Below are positions 32,179 to 39,945 of a DNA stretch of 41,702 nt, piece after piece; positions within the stretch are counted from its first letter, which is position 1, and each line of letters starts with the position of its first letter. The notes under the pieces are model-generated. The model saw only the letters and a list, made by a program, of their open reading frames with translations, did no database searches and was not told the origin of the DNA. A program made the translations under genes and the position numbers. Source of the stretch: an uncultured Coriobacteriaceae bacterium (GTDB taxonomy: Bacteria > Actinomycetota > Coriobacteriia > Coriobacteriales > Eggerthellaceae); the NCBI GenBank assembly GCA_900550385.1, contig URRZ01000006.1, positions 1 through 41,702 of the forward strand, given 5' to 3'.

Positions 32179-32871
32179 ATGCAGAGGATCCTGGCAAACG
32201 GAATCGAATCTTTGGAGGCCGCGCTGCGCCTGCGCCTGAACACCGACGAGACGCGCGCGTGGATCAAAGAGCAGTCCCGGCCTTTCCGCGAGCTGATGTC
32301 GTACTACCGCTGCGCGCTGATGGAAGTGGAAACCAAGTTCCGCGTGCTGAACGAGGAGCTTTCGCTCGAAGGCGAGGCGAACCCCATCGACGCCGTCGAG
32401 GCGCGCCTGAAAACGCCCGAGAGCATCCTCGAAAAGATGGACCGCAAGGGCATCGATTTCTCCGTCGAGGCGATTGAGAAGCACATCGACGACATCGCGG
32501 GCATCCGCGTGATCTGCTCGTTCGAGTCGGACGTGTACCTGATCGGCGAATCGCTGCTGCGCCAGACCGACGTGCAGCTCATCGAGCGCGTCGACTACAT
32601 CGCCAACCCCAAGCCCAACGGCTACCGCAGCCTGCACCTGGTCATCGCCATCCCCATCTTCCTCTACGACGAGACGCGGACCATGAAGGTGGAGGTGCAG
32701 TTGCGCACGATGGCGATGGACCTGTGGGCGAGCCTGGAGCACAGGCTGGCCTACAAGAAGGACCGCCCCGCCGAAGCGGAGGAGCTGATGCGCAGGAACC
32801 TGCTGGAATGCGCTGACCTGAGCGCGCGCATCGACCGCTTGATGGAGGATACGCGCTCGCTGGTGAAATAG
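32179..32871 (+). CDS. Small alarmone synthetase (RelQ/YjbM-like GTP pyrophosphokinase)
   Basis: This 230-residue single-domain (p)ppGpp synthetase has DDIAGIRVICSF, the nucleotide loop NPKPNGYRSLH, and VEVQLRTMAMDLWASLEH with the catalytic Glu/Gln/Arg of synthetases. There is no hydrolase (HD), TGS or ACT domain, so it is a stand-alone synthetase of the RelQ/RelP class rather than a Rel/SpoT. C-terminal helices follow, as in RelQ tetramers. AAAGGA lies 5 nt before ATG 32179. It is transcribed alone, with a shared bidirectional hairpin 110 bp downstream. Confidence 0.93.
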   Translation: MQRILANGIESLEAALRLRLNTDETRAWIKEQSRPFRELMSYYRCALMEVETKFRVLNEELSLEGEANPIDAVEARLKTPESILEKMDRKGIDFSVEAIEKHIDDIAGIRVICSFESDVYLIGESLLRQTDVQLIERVDYIANPKPNGYRSLHLVIAIPIFLYDETRTMKVEVQLRTMAMDLWASLEHRLAYKKDRPAEAEELMRRNLLECADLSARIDRLMEDTRSLVK

Positions 32872-32980
32872 CCCGTCGCGCGGGAACACGGCGGCAAGCC
32901 GAGCGGGAAATTCCTCGGTCGGCGAAACACCCCGCGCGATCCGACGCGCCTCCGCATAACGCAACCTGCACCGAACACTG

Positions 32981-33012
32981 AAAGGGCCCGACCGAAGCCG
33001 AGCCCTTCCGTT
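32981..33012. terminator. Bidirectional terminator-like hairpin between convergent genes
   Basis: AAGGGC (32982-32987) pairs with GCCCTT (33002-33007) around a 14-nt CG-rich loop. It lies between the alarmone synthetase (plus) and the APC permease (minus) stop codons. The T-runs are short. Confidence 0.55.
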
Positions 33013-33084
33013 CGATATGCTACGTTTGCGCCACGCGGTTCGTCGCGTAAACGCCGCGCGCGGCGTTGCGGATGCGGCGCACCC

Positions 33085-34485
33085 TTACACCTCCAGGTGT
33101 TTGAACGCCTCGGGCACTTCCTTGTAGCCCTTCGACTTCACCGCGCCGATGATCAGGCCGATGATCAGCCAGCACACGCCCACGATGTAGGTGGCGGTTT
33201 GGAAGCCGGTGAACACGTACACCAGGATGGCGATGCCGATCCACGGGCAGATGAGGTACTTCACCCAATCGCCGAACGTCTTGCGATGCCCCTCGCGCAC
33301 GAAGAAGAACAGGAACGTGGCGAAGTTCAGCATCACGAACGAGGACAGTGCGCCGAAGTTCACGAACTCGGCCAGGTCGTTCATGCGGTCCATCAGCGGC
33401 AACGCCAGGCACAGCGTCACGATGCCCAGGAACAGCGAGGCGACCCAGGGGGTCTGGTACTTCGGATGCACCTTGCCGAAGATGCGCGGGATGACGCCGT
33501 CGCGGCCCATCGAGTACAGCAGGCGCGAGGAGGCCAGCTGCGCGTTCATGATGTTGGCGATGCCGATGGCGATGATGTTGACGACCAGCATGAAGATGTA
33601 GAGGCCCTGGCCGCCGACGATCATGACGGAGTCGAAGAAGCCCATGTCGGGGTCGGTGTTGGCCCAGTCGGGCTGGACGGCCGCGGCGATGTAGGTCTGC
33701 GCCACGAACACCACGATGATGAAGCACAGCGCGATGATGATGCCCTTGCCGATGTTCTTCTCGGGCTCGCGCGTCTCCTCGGCCAGCGTCGACATGCCGT
33801 CGAAGCCCAGGAACGACAGCGCCGCCAGCGAGATGCCGGACGCGATGAACTGCGGCGTGACCTCGCCCTCCTGGTACAGCGGGGCGATGGTGAAGCCGTT
33901 GGCGCCGCCGTTGGCGAGGAAGCTGCAGCCCAGCGCGATGAACGCGATGAGGGCGACGACCTCGATGACGAAGATGATCCAGTCCATGCCGCGGTTCAGG
34001 TGGATGCCGCGGATGTTCACAAACGTGTTGAACGCGATGAACACGATACCCCACAGCCATGCCGGGCTATTGGGGATGAGCGCGGTGCCCCAGTTCATCA
34101 CCATGACGATCAGCAAGCCGGGGACCAGGATGTAGTCCAGCAGGATCAGCCAGCCGGCGATGAAGCCCACGTGCGGGTTGATGCCGCGCTGCACGTACGA
34201 ATACACGGAACCGGCGATGGGGAAGCGCTTGGACATGCGCATGTAGCTCATCGCGGTGAACAGGATGGCCACGAAGCCGATGATGTAGACCAGCGGCGTC
34301 ATGCCGTGGCTGTTCAGCTGGATGCCGCCGAAGATGGACTGCGGCGCGATGACCACCATGAACAGCACGCCGTACAGCACGACGTCCCACAACCCCATGC
34401 CGCGGCGCAGCTCCTGCTTGTAGCCGAAGCTCTCGAGCTCCTTCTGGCCGGTGTCGACGGCCTGCGCCGCCTTAGTCTCTGCCAT
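33085..34485 (-). CDS. APC-family amino-acid/polyamine permease
   Basis: This 466-residue membrane protein has about 12 hydrophobic helices of the amino acid-polyamine-organocation superfamily. Helix 1 carries the unwound stretch APQSIFGGIQLNSHG. Helix 6 has SFLGFDGMSTLAEETREP, the family hallmark, followed by NIMNAQLASSRLLYSMGRDG. Substrate cannot be fixed; amino acid uptake or amino acid/amine exchange fits the nearby fermentation genes. ATG 34485 has a strong GGAGG site. It is followed by a bidirectional hairpin. The acetamidase/formamidase gene lies 162 bp upstream on the same strand and could be co-transcribed. Confidence 0.92.
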   Translation of the reverse strand: MAETKAAQAVDTGQKELESFGYKQELRRGMGLWDVVLYGVLFMVVIAPQSIFGGIQLNSHGMTPLVYIIGFVAILFTAMSYMRMSKRFPIAGSVYSYVQRGINPHVGFIAGWLILLDYILVPGLLIVMVMNWGTALIPNSPAWLWGIVFIAFNTFVNIRGIHLNRGMDWIIFVIEVVALIAFIALGCSFLANGGANGFTIAPLYQEGEVTPQFIASGISLAALSFLGFDGMSTLAEETREPEKNIGKGIIIALCFIIVVFVAQTYIAAAVQPDWANTDPDMGFFDSVMIVGGQGLYIFMLVVNIIAIGIANIMNAQLASSRLLYSMGRDGVIPRIFGKVHPKYQTPWVASLFLGIVTLCLALPLMDRMNDLAEFVNFGALSSFVMLNFATFLFFFVREGHRKTFGDWVKYLICPWIGIAILVYVFTGFQTATYIVGVCWLIIGLIIGAVKSKGYKEVPEAFKHLEV

Positions 34486-34647
34486 TGTTTCCTCCTCTTA
34501 TATATGCAAAAGCAAATACGCTTATTTCAACGCGTGCCGCCTATCGCCGAAAGCAGCATGCGGTGAAACCGAAAAGCGGAAGCTCTCGATGGCGGGACGC
34601 GGCTCGCGGTCCGGGCGCGCTCCCCGTCAAAAGAGCAAGGCGCTATT

Positions 34648-35562
34648 CTAGCGGGACTCCCCCGGAGAGGGAAGCAGCGCCGGGAACTCGGGCAGTTTCG
34701 GGATGCCCAAGCGCAGGCTCAGCTGCACCTCGCAGGGCTTGCAGCCCTGGTTGATCTCCACGTCGCCAGCGACGGAGAGGTACATGTACGTCTCGACGCC
34801 GTCCCAGCCGGTCACCGCCATCAGCAGGCGCTGCATCTCCTTACTGGCGTTGACCAGCGCCTCGTTGTACTCCTGAGCGTTGGCGTTGACGTACCACTTG
34901 TCGGCGGTCTCCAGCACGGGCCAATGCAGCTCGAACCCCTTCACCAGCTGCACCTTCACGGTGATCTCGGCGGGGATCTCGATGCCGGTGCCGCACAGCT
35001 CGGCGTCTCCCATGGCGGCATGCACGTCGCCCATCTGCAGAAGCGCACCGGGCACGCGCACCGGGAAGTACAGGCGAGCGCCCGCCCCGATGAGCTTGTT
35101 GTCCATGTTGCCGCCATGGTCGCCCACGAAGCCGTCGATGACGTCGTCGCCGTCCGGCGCGGTCCCGATGACGCCGATCATCGGACGCACGGGGATCTTC
35201 ACCTCGTTGAACAGGGCGAACCCGTCGACAATGGGGATCTTCTTGGTGCGATAGCCCGTGGTCTCGAACAGCGGGCCGCAGTGATCGTCGGTGGCGATGG
35301 TGCCCTCATCGGCCACTTGGATATCGTAGACGTCGACCACCAGCACGTCGCCCGGCTCGGCGCCTTCGATGTACACCGGACCCGCGGCGGGGTTGGCGAA
35401 CCCGTAGGTGTAGTCGAGATCCGCCATGGTGACCGTCTCGTCGGGGATGCGGTTCGAGAAGCAGTCGAGCGTCTTGAACAGCAGCATATCCCCCGGCGCA
35501 GCGGTGGCGCAGGGCGCGTTGTCCTTCGAGAACGTGTAAACCTGGGAATCGATGATCTGCAT
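34648..35562 (-). CDS. Acetamidase/formamidase family protein
   Basis: This 304-residue hydrolase of the FmdA/AmdA family has GFANPAAGPVYIEGAEPGDVL and VDVYDIQ near the N-terminus, DDHCGP, then MIGVIGTAPDG and VGDHGGNMDNK with the putative metal-binding Asp/His/Asn residues, and LQMGDVHAAMGDAELCGTGIE. These segments characterise the family, whose members cut short amides such as formamide or acetamide. The start is ATG 35562 (MQIIDS), preceded by AAAAGGGG at 6 nt; the frame continues 11 codons upstream but that part is excluded. The natural substrate is unknown. It may work with the permease that follows. Confidence 0.9.
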   Translation of the reverse strand: MQIIDSQVYTFSKDNAPCATAAPGDMLLFKTLDCFSNRIPDETVTMADLDYTYGFANPAAGPVYIEGAEPGDVLVVDVYDIQVADEGTIATDDHCGPLFETTGYRTKKIPIVDGFALFNEVKIPVRPMIGVIGTAPDGDDVIDGFVGDHGGNMDNKLIGAGARLYFPVRVPGALLQMGDVHAAMGDAELCGTGIEIPAEITVKVQLVKGFELHWPVLETADKWYVNANAQEYNEALVNASKEMQRLLMAVTGWDGVETYMYLSVAGDVEINQGCKPCEVQLSLRLGIPKLPEFPALLPSPGESR

Positions 35563-35819
35563 ATGGAACCCCTTTTGATTCGGCGGACGGCGCACCGCCC
35601 GACCGCTGCCCCTTCTCCCCCGTTGCGAAGATGCAGTCCTCCATGATTTCCGCGTATTCTACTTTGCCGTGCTAAAGCGCGGGTTTCTCATTCGTTAAAT
35701 CGACCCCATCTCCCGGGCAGCGGCAGATTGCGAGGTTGGCCCAAGCTGCGGCGCGAGACGGGAAAGGCCGCTTCCCCCTTGACGGTCCGGGGGTCGGCGT
35801 CAGGGAGGCAAGCAACAGC

Positions 35820-35846
35820 AAAAAGGCCAGCGCAGCGGCTGGCCTT
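35820..35846 (-). terminator. Intrinsic terminator after tRNA-Phe
   Basis: On the minus strand AAGGCCAGC pairs with GCTGGCCTT around a short GC loop and is followed by TTT, about 9 nt after the CCA end. Confidence 0.85.
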
Positions 35847-35854
35847 CGATTTCA

Positions 35855-35930
35855 TGGTGGTCAGAGAGGGACTTGAACCCCCGGCACGGGGATTTTCAGT
35901 CCCCTGCTCTACCAACTGAGCTACCTGACC
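35855..35930 (-). tRNA. tRNA-Phe (anticodon GAA)
   Basis: Complete cloverleaf on the minus strand: acceptor GGTCAGG with TCTGACC, D-arm AGCTCAGTTGGTAGAGC, anticodon stem GGGGA/TCCCC with loop CTGAAAA (anticodon GAA at 35897-35895), GTTCAAGTC T-arm, discriminator A and encoded CCA. It is a single gene with its own promoter and terminator. Confidence 0.97.
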
Positions 35931-35960
35931 GGATGCGCATCCTAGCGAATGCGAAGATGT

Positions 35961-35989
35961 ATTCTACCGGATGGAATATGCTGCGTCAA
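35961..35989 (-). promoter_or_regulatory. Promoter of tRNA-Phe
   Basis: On the minus strand, -35 TTGACG (35989-35984) and -10 TAGAAT (35966-35961) with a 17-bp spacer, about 30 bp upstream of the mature tRNA. Confidence 0.85.
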
Positions 35990-36020
35990 GCGGGAAAATG
36001 CACCGCGTTCGGCAACGCGC

Positions 36021-37346
36021 CTACTTGCAGGCGATCCCCTCGCCGAACAGCAGCTCCTTCTCCTCGCCGGGCAACGCGGCGCGCGCCTGATCGCGCAGGT
36101 TGTTCACGCCGATGAAGAACTGGCGCATCATCACCACGGAAAGGTAGCGCCCCTTCGGCGTGAGCGTGATCTGGTCGGCGTCGTCGACGGCGTAGGCGCC
36201 CGAAGCCTTCATGAACGCCGTCTCCACCGGCAGGCCCGCCTCCACCGTGCAGCCGAAGTCGCGCTGCCACGCCCGCTTGTCCAGGCGTCCGCCGAACAGC
36301 TGCATCATGAAGCGGTAGCGCATGCGGTCGCGCTTGCTGAAGACGGTCTTGCCCATGATGGACATGCGGCCCGCCTCGATGGCGGCGTTGTAGTCGCGCA
36401 CCGAGAACGTGTTCACGTACAGGTTCGAACCCAGGTACGTGATGCCGCCCGAGCCGATGGCGGGGTACTCCTCGTAGTCGACCACGTACTCGTCGATCAT
36501 GGCGTCGTCGGCAGCAGCGGCCGTGTCCAGGCGGTTGAACGTCCATGAGCTGCCGTGCGTGAACAGCGGTTTGTCGCCGCCCGTCAGCAACTCGTCGATG
36601 ATCCGGTAGAACAGCTGCTCGCGCTGGTAGTCCACCTTGCCCACGGTGCGCGCCAGGCTGCGCTCGACCGACGGCGAGGCCATCAGCGGGTAGAACGTGG
36701 TCTGACTCGCGCCGCTTTCCACCACGCGCTCGATATCGCGGATGAGGATGTCCTCGGTCTGCGCCGGGAAGTTGAAGATCATGTCGGCGTTCATGGAGAC
36801 GAAATACGGGCTGGCCTCCTGGATGCGCGCCACGATCTCGTCGCCGCTGCCGTACTTGTCGTAGCGGTCCATCTGCTTGAGCAGCCCGTCGTCGAAGCTC
36901 TGCACGCCCACGCTCAAGCGCTGCACGCGCCCCTTCAGCTTGTCCAGGTAGCTGGGGATCAGGTGGTTGGGATTGGTCTCGCTGGACACCTCTTTGATGG
37001 AGAACAGCTCGCGCGCCAGATCGATGGTCTCGCACAGCTCGTCGATCATGATGGTGGGCGTGCCGCCGCCCACGTACAGGCTCTCGAAGTCGTAGCCCAA
37101 GTCCTTCAGCATGCGCATCTCGCGGCGCATGTTCTGGAAGTAGGGGCGCGCGCGATCCTCCGCGTAGGGGAAGCGGTTGAACGAGCAGTACGGGCACAGC
37201 CGCTCGCAGAACGGCACGTGCGCGTACAGCATGTAGCGCTTGCCCGGCTCGGGCGCCGGCACATGCGTCTCGTCGGTGGGCTTCAGCTTCAAATACTGGT
37301 CGGTGCACAGCCGCACCACCCGGGTCAGCAATCGTTCGGACAGCAA
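36021..37346 (-). CDS. Radical SAM coproporphyrinogen III oxidase-like protein (HemN/HemW family)
   Basis: This 441-residue radical SAM protein has the cluster motif Cys47-X3-Cys51-X2-Cys54 followed by Phe (CERLCPYCSF), then YVGGGTPT, SSETNP, RLSVGVQSF, and NADMIFNFPAQTED, the order seen in HemN-like enzymes. The C-terminal HemN extension is present (GGITYLGSNLYVNTFSV). Members include oxygen-independent coproporphyrinogen oxidase, the heme chaperone HemW and heme-degrading HutW/ChuW enzymes; which role applies cannot be told from sequence alone. The start is TTG 37346, with GGGAG 7 nt upstream. It has no adjacent heme gene and is separated from the dehydratase operon by a palindrome and a terminator. 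Confidence 0.85.
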   Translation of the reverse strand: MLSERLLTRVVRLCTDQYLKLKPTDETHVPAPEPGKRYMLYAHVPFCERLCPYCSFNRFPYAEDRARPYFQNMRREMRMLKDLGYDFESLYVGGGTPTIMIDELCETIDLARELFSIKEVSSETNPNHLIPSYLDKLKGRVQRLSVGVQSFDDGLLKQMDRYDKYGSGDEIVARIQEASPYFVSMNADMIFNFPAQTEDILIRDIERVVESGASQTTFYPLMASPSVERSLARTVGKVDYQREQLFYRIIDELLTGGDKPLFTHGSSWTFNRLDTAAAADDAMIDEYVVDYEEYPAIGSGGITYLGSNLYVNTFSVRDYNAAIEAGRMSIMGKTVFSKRDRMRYRFMMQLFGGRLDKRAWQRDFGCTVEAGLPVETAFMKASGAYAVDDADQITLTPKGRYLSVVMMRQFFIGVNNLRDQARAALPGEEKELLFGEGIACK

Positions 37347-37364
37347 CTACAATCTCCCATCATC

Positions 37365-37397
37365 GATGTGAAAAAGGGACAGTCGCTTTTTCACATC
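37365..37397. repeat. Palindrome, GATGTGAAAAAG variant
   Basis: Twelve-base perfect arms 37365-37376 and 37386-37397 with loop GGACAGTCG. It lies 18 bp upstream of the TTG start of the HemN-like gene and downstream of the dehydratase operon terminator. Confidence 0.92.
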
Positions 37398-37447
37398 CCA
37401 TCATGATAAAAAGTCAGCGAGCGGCGCTCTGGCGAGTGCAGATGATG

Positions 37448-37491
37448 CGAAAGCCCGCTGCGATTGGACTTTGGTCCATCGCGGCGGGCTT
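37448..37491 (-). terminator. Intrinsic terminator of the CoA-transferase/dehydratase operon
   Basis: On the minus strand a long stem (AAGCCCGC...GCGGGCTT, inner GCGAT and GGAC pairs, CAAA loop) is followed by a short T-run (TTTCGC), about 70 bp after the beta-subunit stop codon. Confidence 0.85.
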
Positions 37492-37560
37492 GAGCGTCAG
37501 CTGTGCCGCCAGAACGGCGCGCAGCGTCGACAGGTTCCGTCGGCCGGCAGGCCGGCGGAA

Positions 37561-38688
37561 CTACAGAAGCTCGGCGAGGGTCTCCACTTGGGTGCGGGCC
37601 TGCTCGTAGCTCTCGGTGCACTGGTCGACCTCGACCGTGATGCACTTCAGGCCGGCGGCGCGCACCGCGCGGGTGACCAACGGGGCCTCGAACTCCTCGG
37701 GGTCGCAGAACTTCGCCAGAAGGATGACCACGGCGCCGGCGCCGGAGTCCTTCGCCTTCTGCACCAGGGCGTCGATGTGCTCCTTCTTCGGGTCGTAGAG
37801 CTCGGTGTCGGCGCGCAGCCCGCACCAACCGTCGGCCAGCACCTCGATGGCATCGCCTTCCTCGGGAACCTGGCGCGCGAACGCACGGGACTCCTTGGCC
37901 AGGTCGTCGGCGACCACGGCGATCTTGTTGTCGTCCAGAATCGAGGTGATAGCGGGGATATCCTGGTAGATGCCGGAAAGCACCACCTTGCGATAGCCCT
38001 CCGTCGACTCCGGCAGCGCGGCCAGCGCCTCGTTCAGCTCGCGCACCATCTGCAGGTGCTCGGCCTTGTCCATGTAGTAGCCGGCGTTCACCACGGCCAC
38101 GCGCGCGGCGTTGCTCACCTCGGCAGGATGAGAGCCTGCCAGCTGCACGAACTCGCGCATGGCGGCGCGCCACTGGTTGTACAGCTTGATGGCGGCCATG
38201 ACCTGGTCGTCGTCGATGATGGTGTCGCAGCACTCCTCCACGCGGCGCTTCACCTCGGTGTAGGCGTCGACGGTGTACTTATGGCCGGCGGGCAGGAAGC
38301 GGTTCTGGGCGTTGGTCACGTAGATCAGGGGGACCTTGTTGCCCATGGCGGCCTTCCAGTTCTGCGAGGATGCGCGCAGCGTGTCGCACAGGCCGGTGAT
38401 CATCATGCCCGACAGCTTGTCCAGGATGCCCTTCAGGCCCATCTCCAGCGTCATCTGGCAGATGGAGCAGTAGAACGGCGGGTAGTACTTCTTGGCCTCA
38501 TCGGCCGAGCCGACCATGCCCCACACGCCGAACGGGATGGCGCCGGCGGCGTACACCAGCTCCTCGGGAACGTGGTAGGGGCCCACGCCGATGACGCGCT
38601 TGCCCGCCGCCAGATGCTTGTCCAGCTCCTTGCTGGGATGCGCGGCCACCTCGGAGAAGGCGCCCAGCATAGATGCGATGTCAGCCAT
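37561..38688 (-). CDS. 2-hydroxyacyl-CoA dehydratase, beta (HgdB/FldC-like) subunit
   Basis: This 375-residue subunit of the 2-hydroxyacyl-CoA dehydratase D-component family has the N-terminal AGKRVIGVGPYHVPEELVYA, typical of the family. Candidate cluster ligands are Cys74 and Cys77 (FYCSICQM), Cys101 (GLCDTLR) and a later Cys in LAKFCDPEEFE. With the alpha subunit it removes water from (R)-2-hydroxyacyl-CoA by ketyl-radical chemistry, which needs one-electron activation by a HgdC/FldI-type ATPase; no such activator is in this window. GGAGG lies 7 nt before ATG 38688, and the start is 2 nt after the alpha-subunit stop. The substrate (aryl or alkyl 2-hydroxy acid) cannot be fixed. Confidence 0.93.
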   Translation of the reverse strand: MADIASMLGAFSEVAAHPSKELDKHLAAGKRVIGVGPYHVPEELVYAAGAIPFGVWGMVGSADEAKKYYPPFYCSICQMTLEMGLKGILDKLSGMMITGLCDTLRASSQNWKAAMGNKVPLIYVTNAQNRFLPAGHKYTVDAYTEVKRRVEECCDTIIDDDQVMAAIKLYNQWRAAMREFVQLAGSHPAEVSNAARVAVVNAGYYMDKAEHLQMVRELNEALAALPESTEGYRKVVLSGIYQDIPAITSILDDNKIAVVADDLAKESRAFARQVPEEGDAIEVLADGWCGLRADTELYDPKKEHIDALVQKAKDSGAGAVVILLAKFCDPEEFEAPLVTRAVRAAGLKCITVEVDQCTESYEQARTQVETLAELL

Positions 38689-38690
38689 TG

Positions 38691-39917
38691 TTACGCCTCC
38701 TTCTTGTTGGATTCCATGATCTCGACCAGACCCTGGACGCGGGTGACGTACTGGGCCTCGCTGAAGTTGCGCGGGTCGGACTGGTCGCCGTCGAAGGTGA
38801 CCACAGGGATGTTCAGGTCGTTGGCGATGCGACGCCCCATCTCGGGGGCGATGCCCGACCACATCTTGCAAGAGCGGTTGATATGCACCAGGCCGCCGTC
38901 GACCTTGCCGTCCAGGCACAGCTGCTTGCGCAGCTCGACGGCGCGCTCCAAGTTGATGGCGTTAGGCACCTCGGCGTAGGCGCGCATCATCTCGTCGGTG
39001 TTGCCGTAGATGAAGGCGAACGACGGACCGTACACGCAGGCGGTCACGTTGGTGCCGGCGTTCTTCAGCGTGGAGTAGGTCACGCGCAGGTACGGCCAGG
39101 TAGCGATGCCCTCGAACATGATGCGGTTCTTCTCCTCCACCTTGAACGTGGAGGTGCGCTCGCGGACGGCCTGCTTGTACTCCTCCACCAGCGCGGTGAA
39201 GGCGTCCAGGCTCTCCTGCTTGCCGCGCGCCATGGTGGCGACGGCCATGTGGTTGAACAGGTCGTAGCCCTTCAGCGGCGAGGGCTTGTAGTTCATGTAG
39301 GTGGTGGCCTCGAGCCACTTCTCGCCCACGGCGTTGGAGATCTCGCAGACCTTCAGGAACTTCTCCTCGTCCCAGGTCTTGCCCGTGATCTCGCACAGCT
39401 GCTCGATGGCGGCATCGAACTGGCCGCGCATGTAGGCGATGCGCTTCTCGTCGGCGTTGTACTTGTCGTTGAACGGCACGTCGATCATGATCACCGGGAT
39501 GCCCAGCTCGTGGCCCAGGTTCTCGTACCAGTTCATCATGCAGTTGCAGATGTTGTTGCAGCACAGCACGAAGTCGGGCAGCGGCATCTCGCGCTCGCCG
39601 TTGGGACACTTGCCCAAGTCGGCGTACGCCAGGCTGATGCGCGCGTAGGCGCACAGGTCGTTGGAGTAGCCCAGCTCGCCCTCGGCGTGCTCGCACATCG
39701 CCAGGCCGGCGCCCTTGGCGGAGATGGCGGCCGCCTGGCTTTCGGGGTACACCACGTGCAGGCCCAGCGTCTCCGGGATCTCCTGCGGGAAGTTGGACGA
39801 GATCCAGCCCACCTTCTCGCCGCGCGCCTTGGCTTCCAGCGCGTCTTCGTACACGCTGTCGGCGATCTTGGCAAGCCACTTGCCCGCCGGCAGCTTCTCA
39901 GCGGTTTCTTCAGCCAT
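38691..39917 (-). CDS. 2-hydroxyacyl-CoA dehydratase, alpha (HgdA/FldB-like) subunit
   Basis: This 408-residue subunit of the 2-hydroxyacyl-CoA dehydratase has the conserved openings KVGWISSNFPQEIPETLG and GYSNDLCAYAR (Cys89), then FVLCCNNICNCMMNWYE (Cys119-126), and later HINRSCKMWSG (Cys near 350). These are the expected [4Fe-4S] cysteine positions, with extra cysteines clustered at 119-126. It pairs with the beta subunit 2 nt downstream and follows the CoA-transferase by 28 nt. AGGGGGA precedes ATG 39917. The set resembles fldABC/hadABC-type loci for phenyllactate, indolelactate or 2-hydroxyisocaproate, but without the activator gene normally placed between transferase and dehydratase. Confidence 0.94.
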   Translation of the reverse strand: MAEETAEKLPAGKWLAKIADSVYEDALEAKARGEKVGWISSNFPQEIPETLGLHVVYPESQAAAISAKGAGLAMCEHAEGELGYSNDLCAYARISLAYADLGKCPNGEREMPLPDFVLCCNNICNCMMNWYENLGHELGIPVIMIDVPFNDKYNADEKRIAYMRGQFDAAIEQLCEITGKTWDEEKFLKVCEISNAVGEKWLEATTYMNYKPSPLKGYDLFNHMAVATMARGKQESLDAFTALVEEYKQAVRERTSTFKVEEKNRIMFEGIATWPYLRVTYSTLKNAGTNVTACVYGPSFAFIYGNTDEMMRAYAEVPNAINLERAVELRKQLCLDGKVDGGLVHINRSCKMWSGIAPEMGRRIANDLNIPVVTFDGDQSDPRNFSEAQYVTRVQGLVEIMESNKKEA

Positions 39918-39945
39918 TTAATCCCCCTCTAATAGGAAGTCGACT

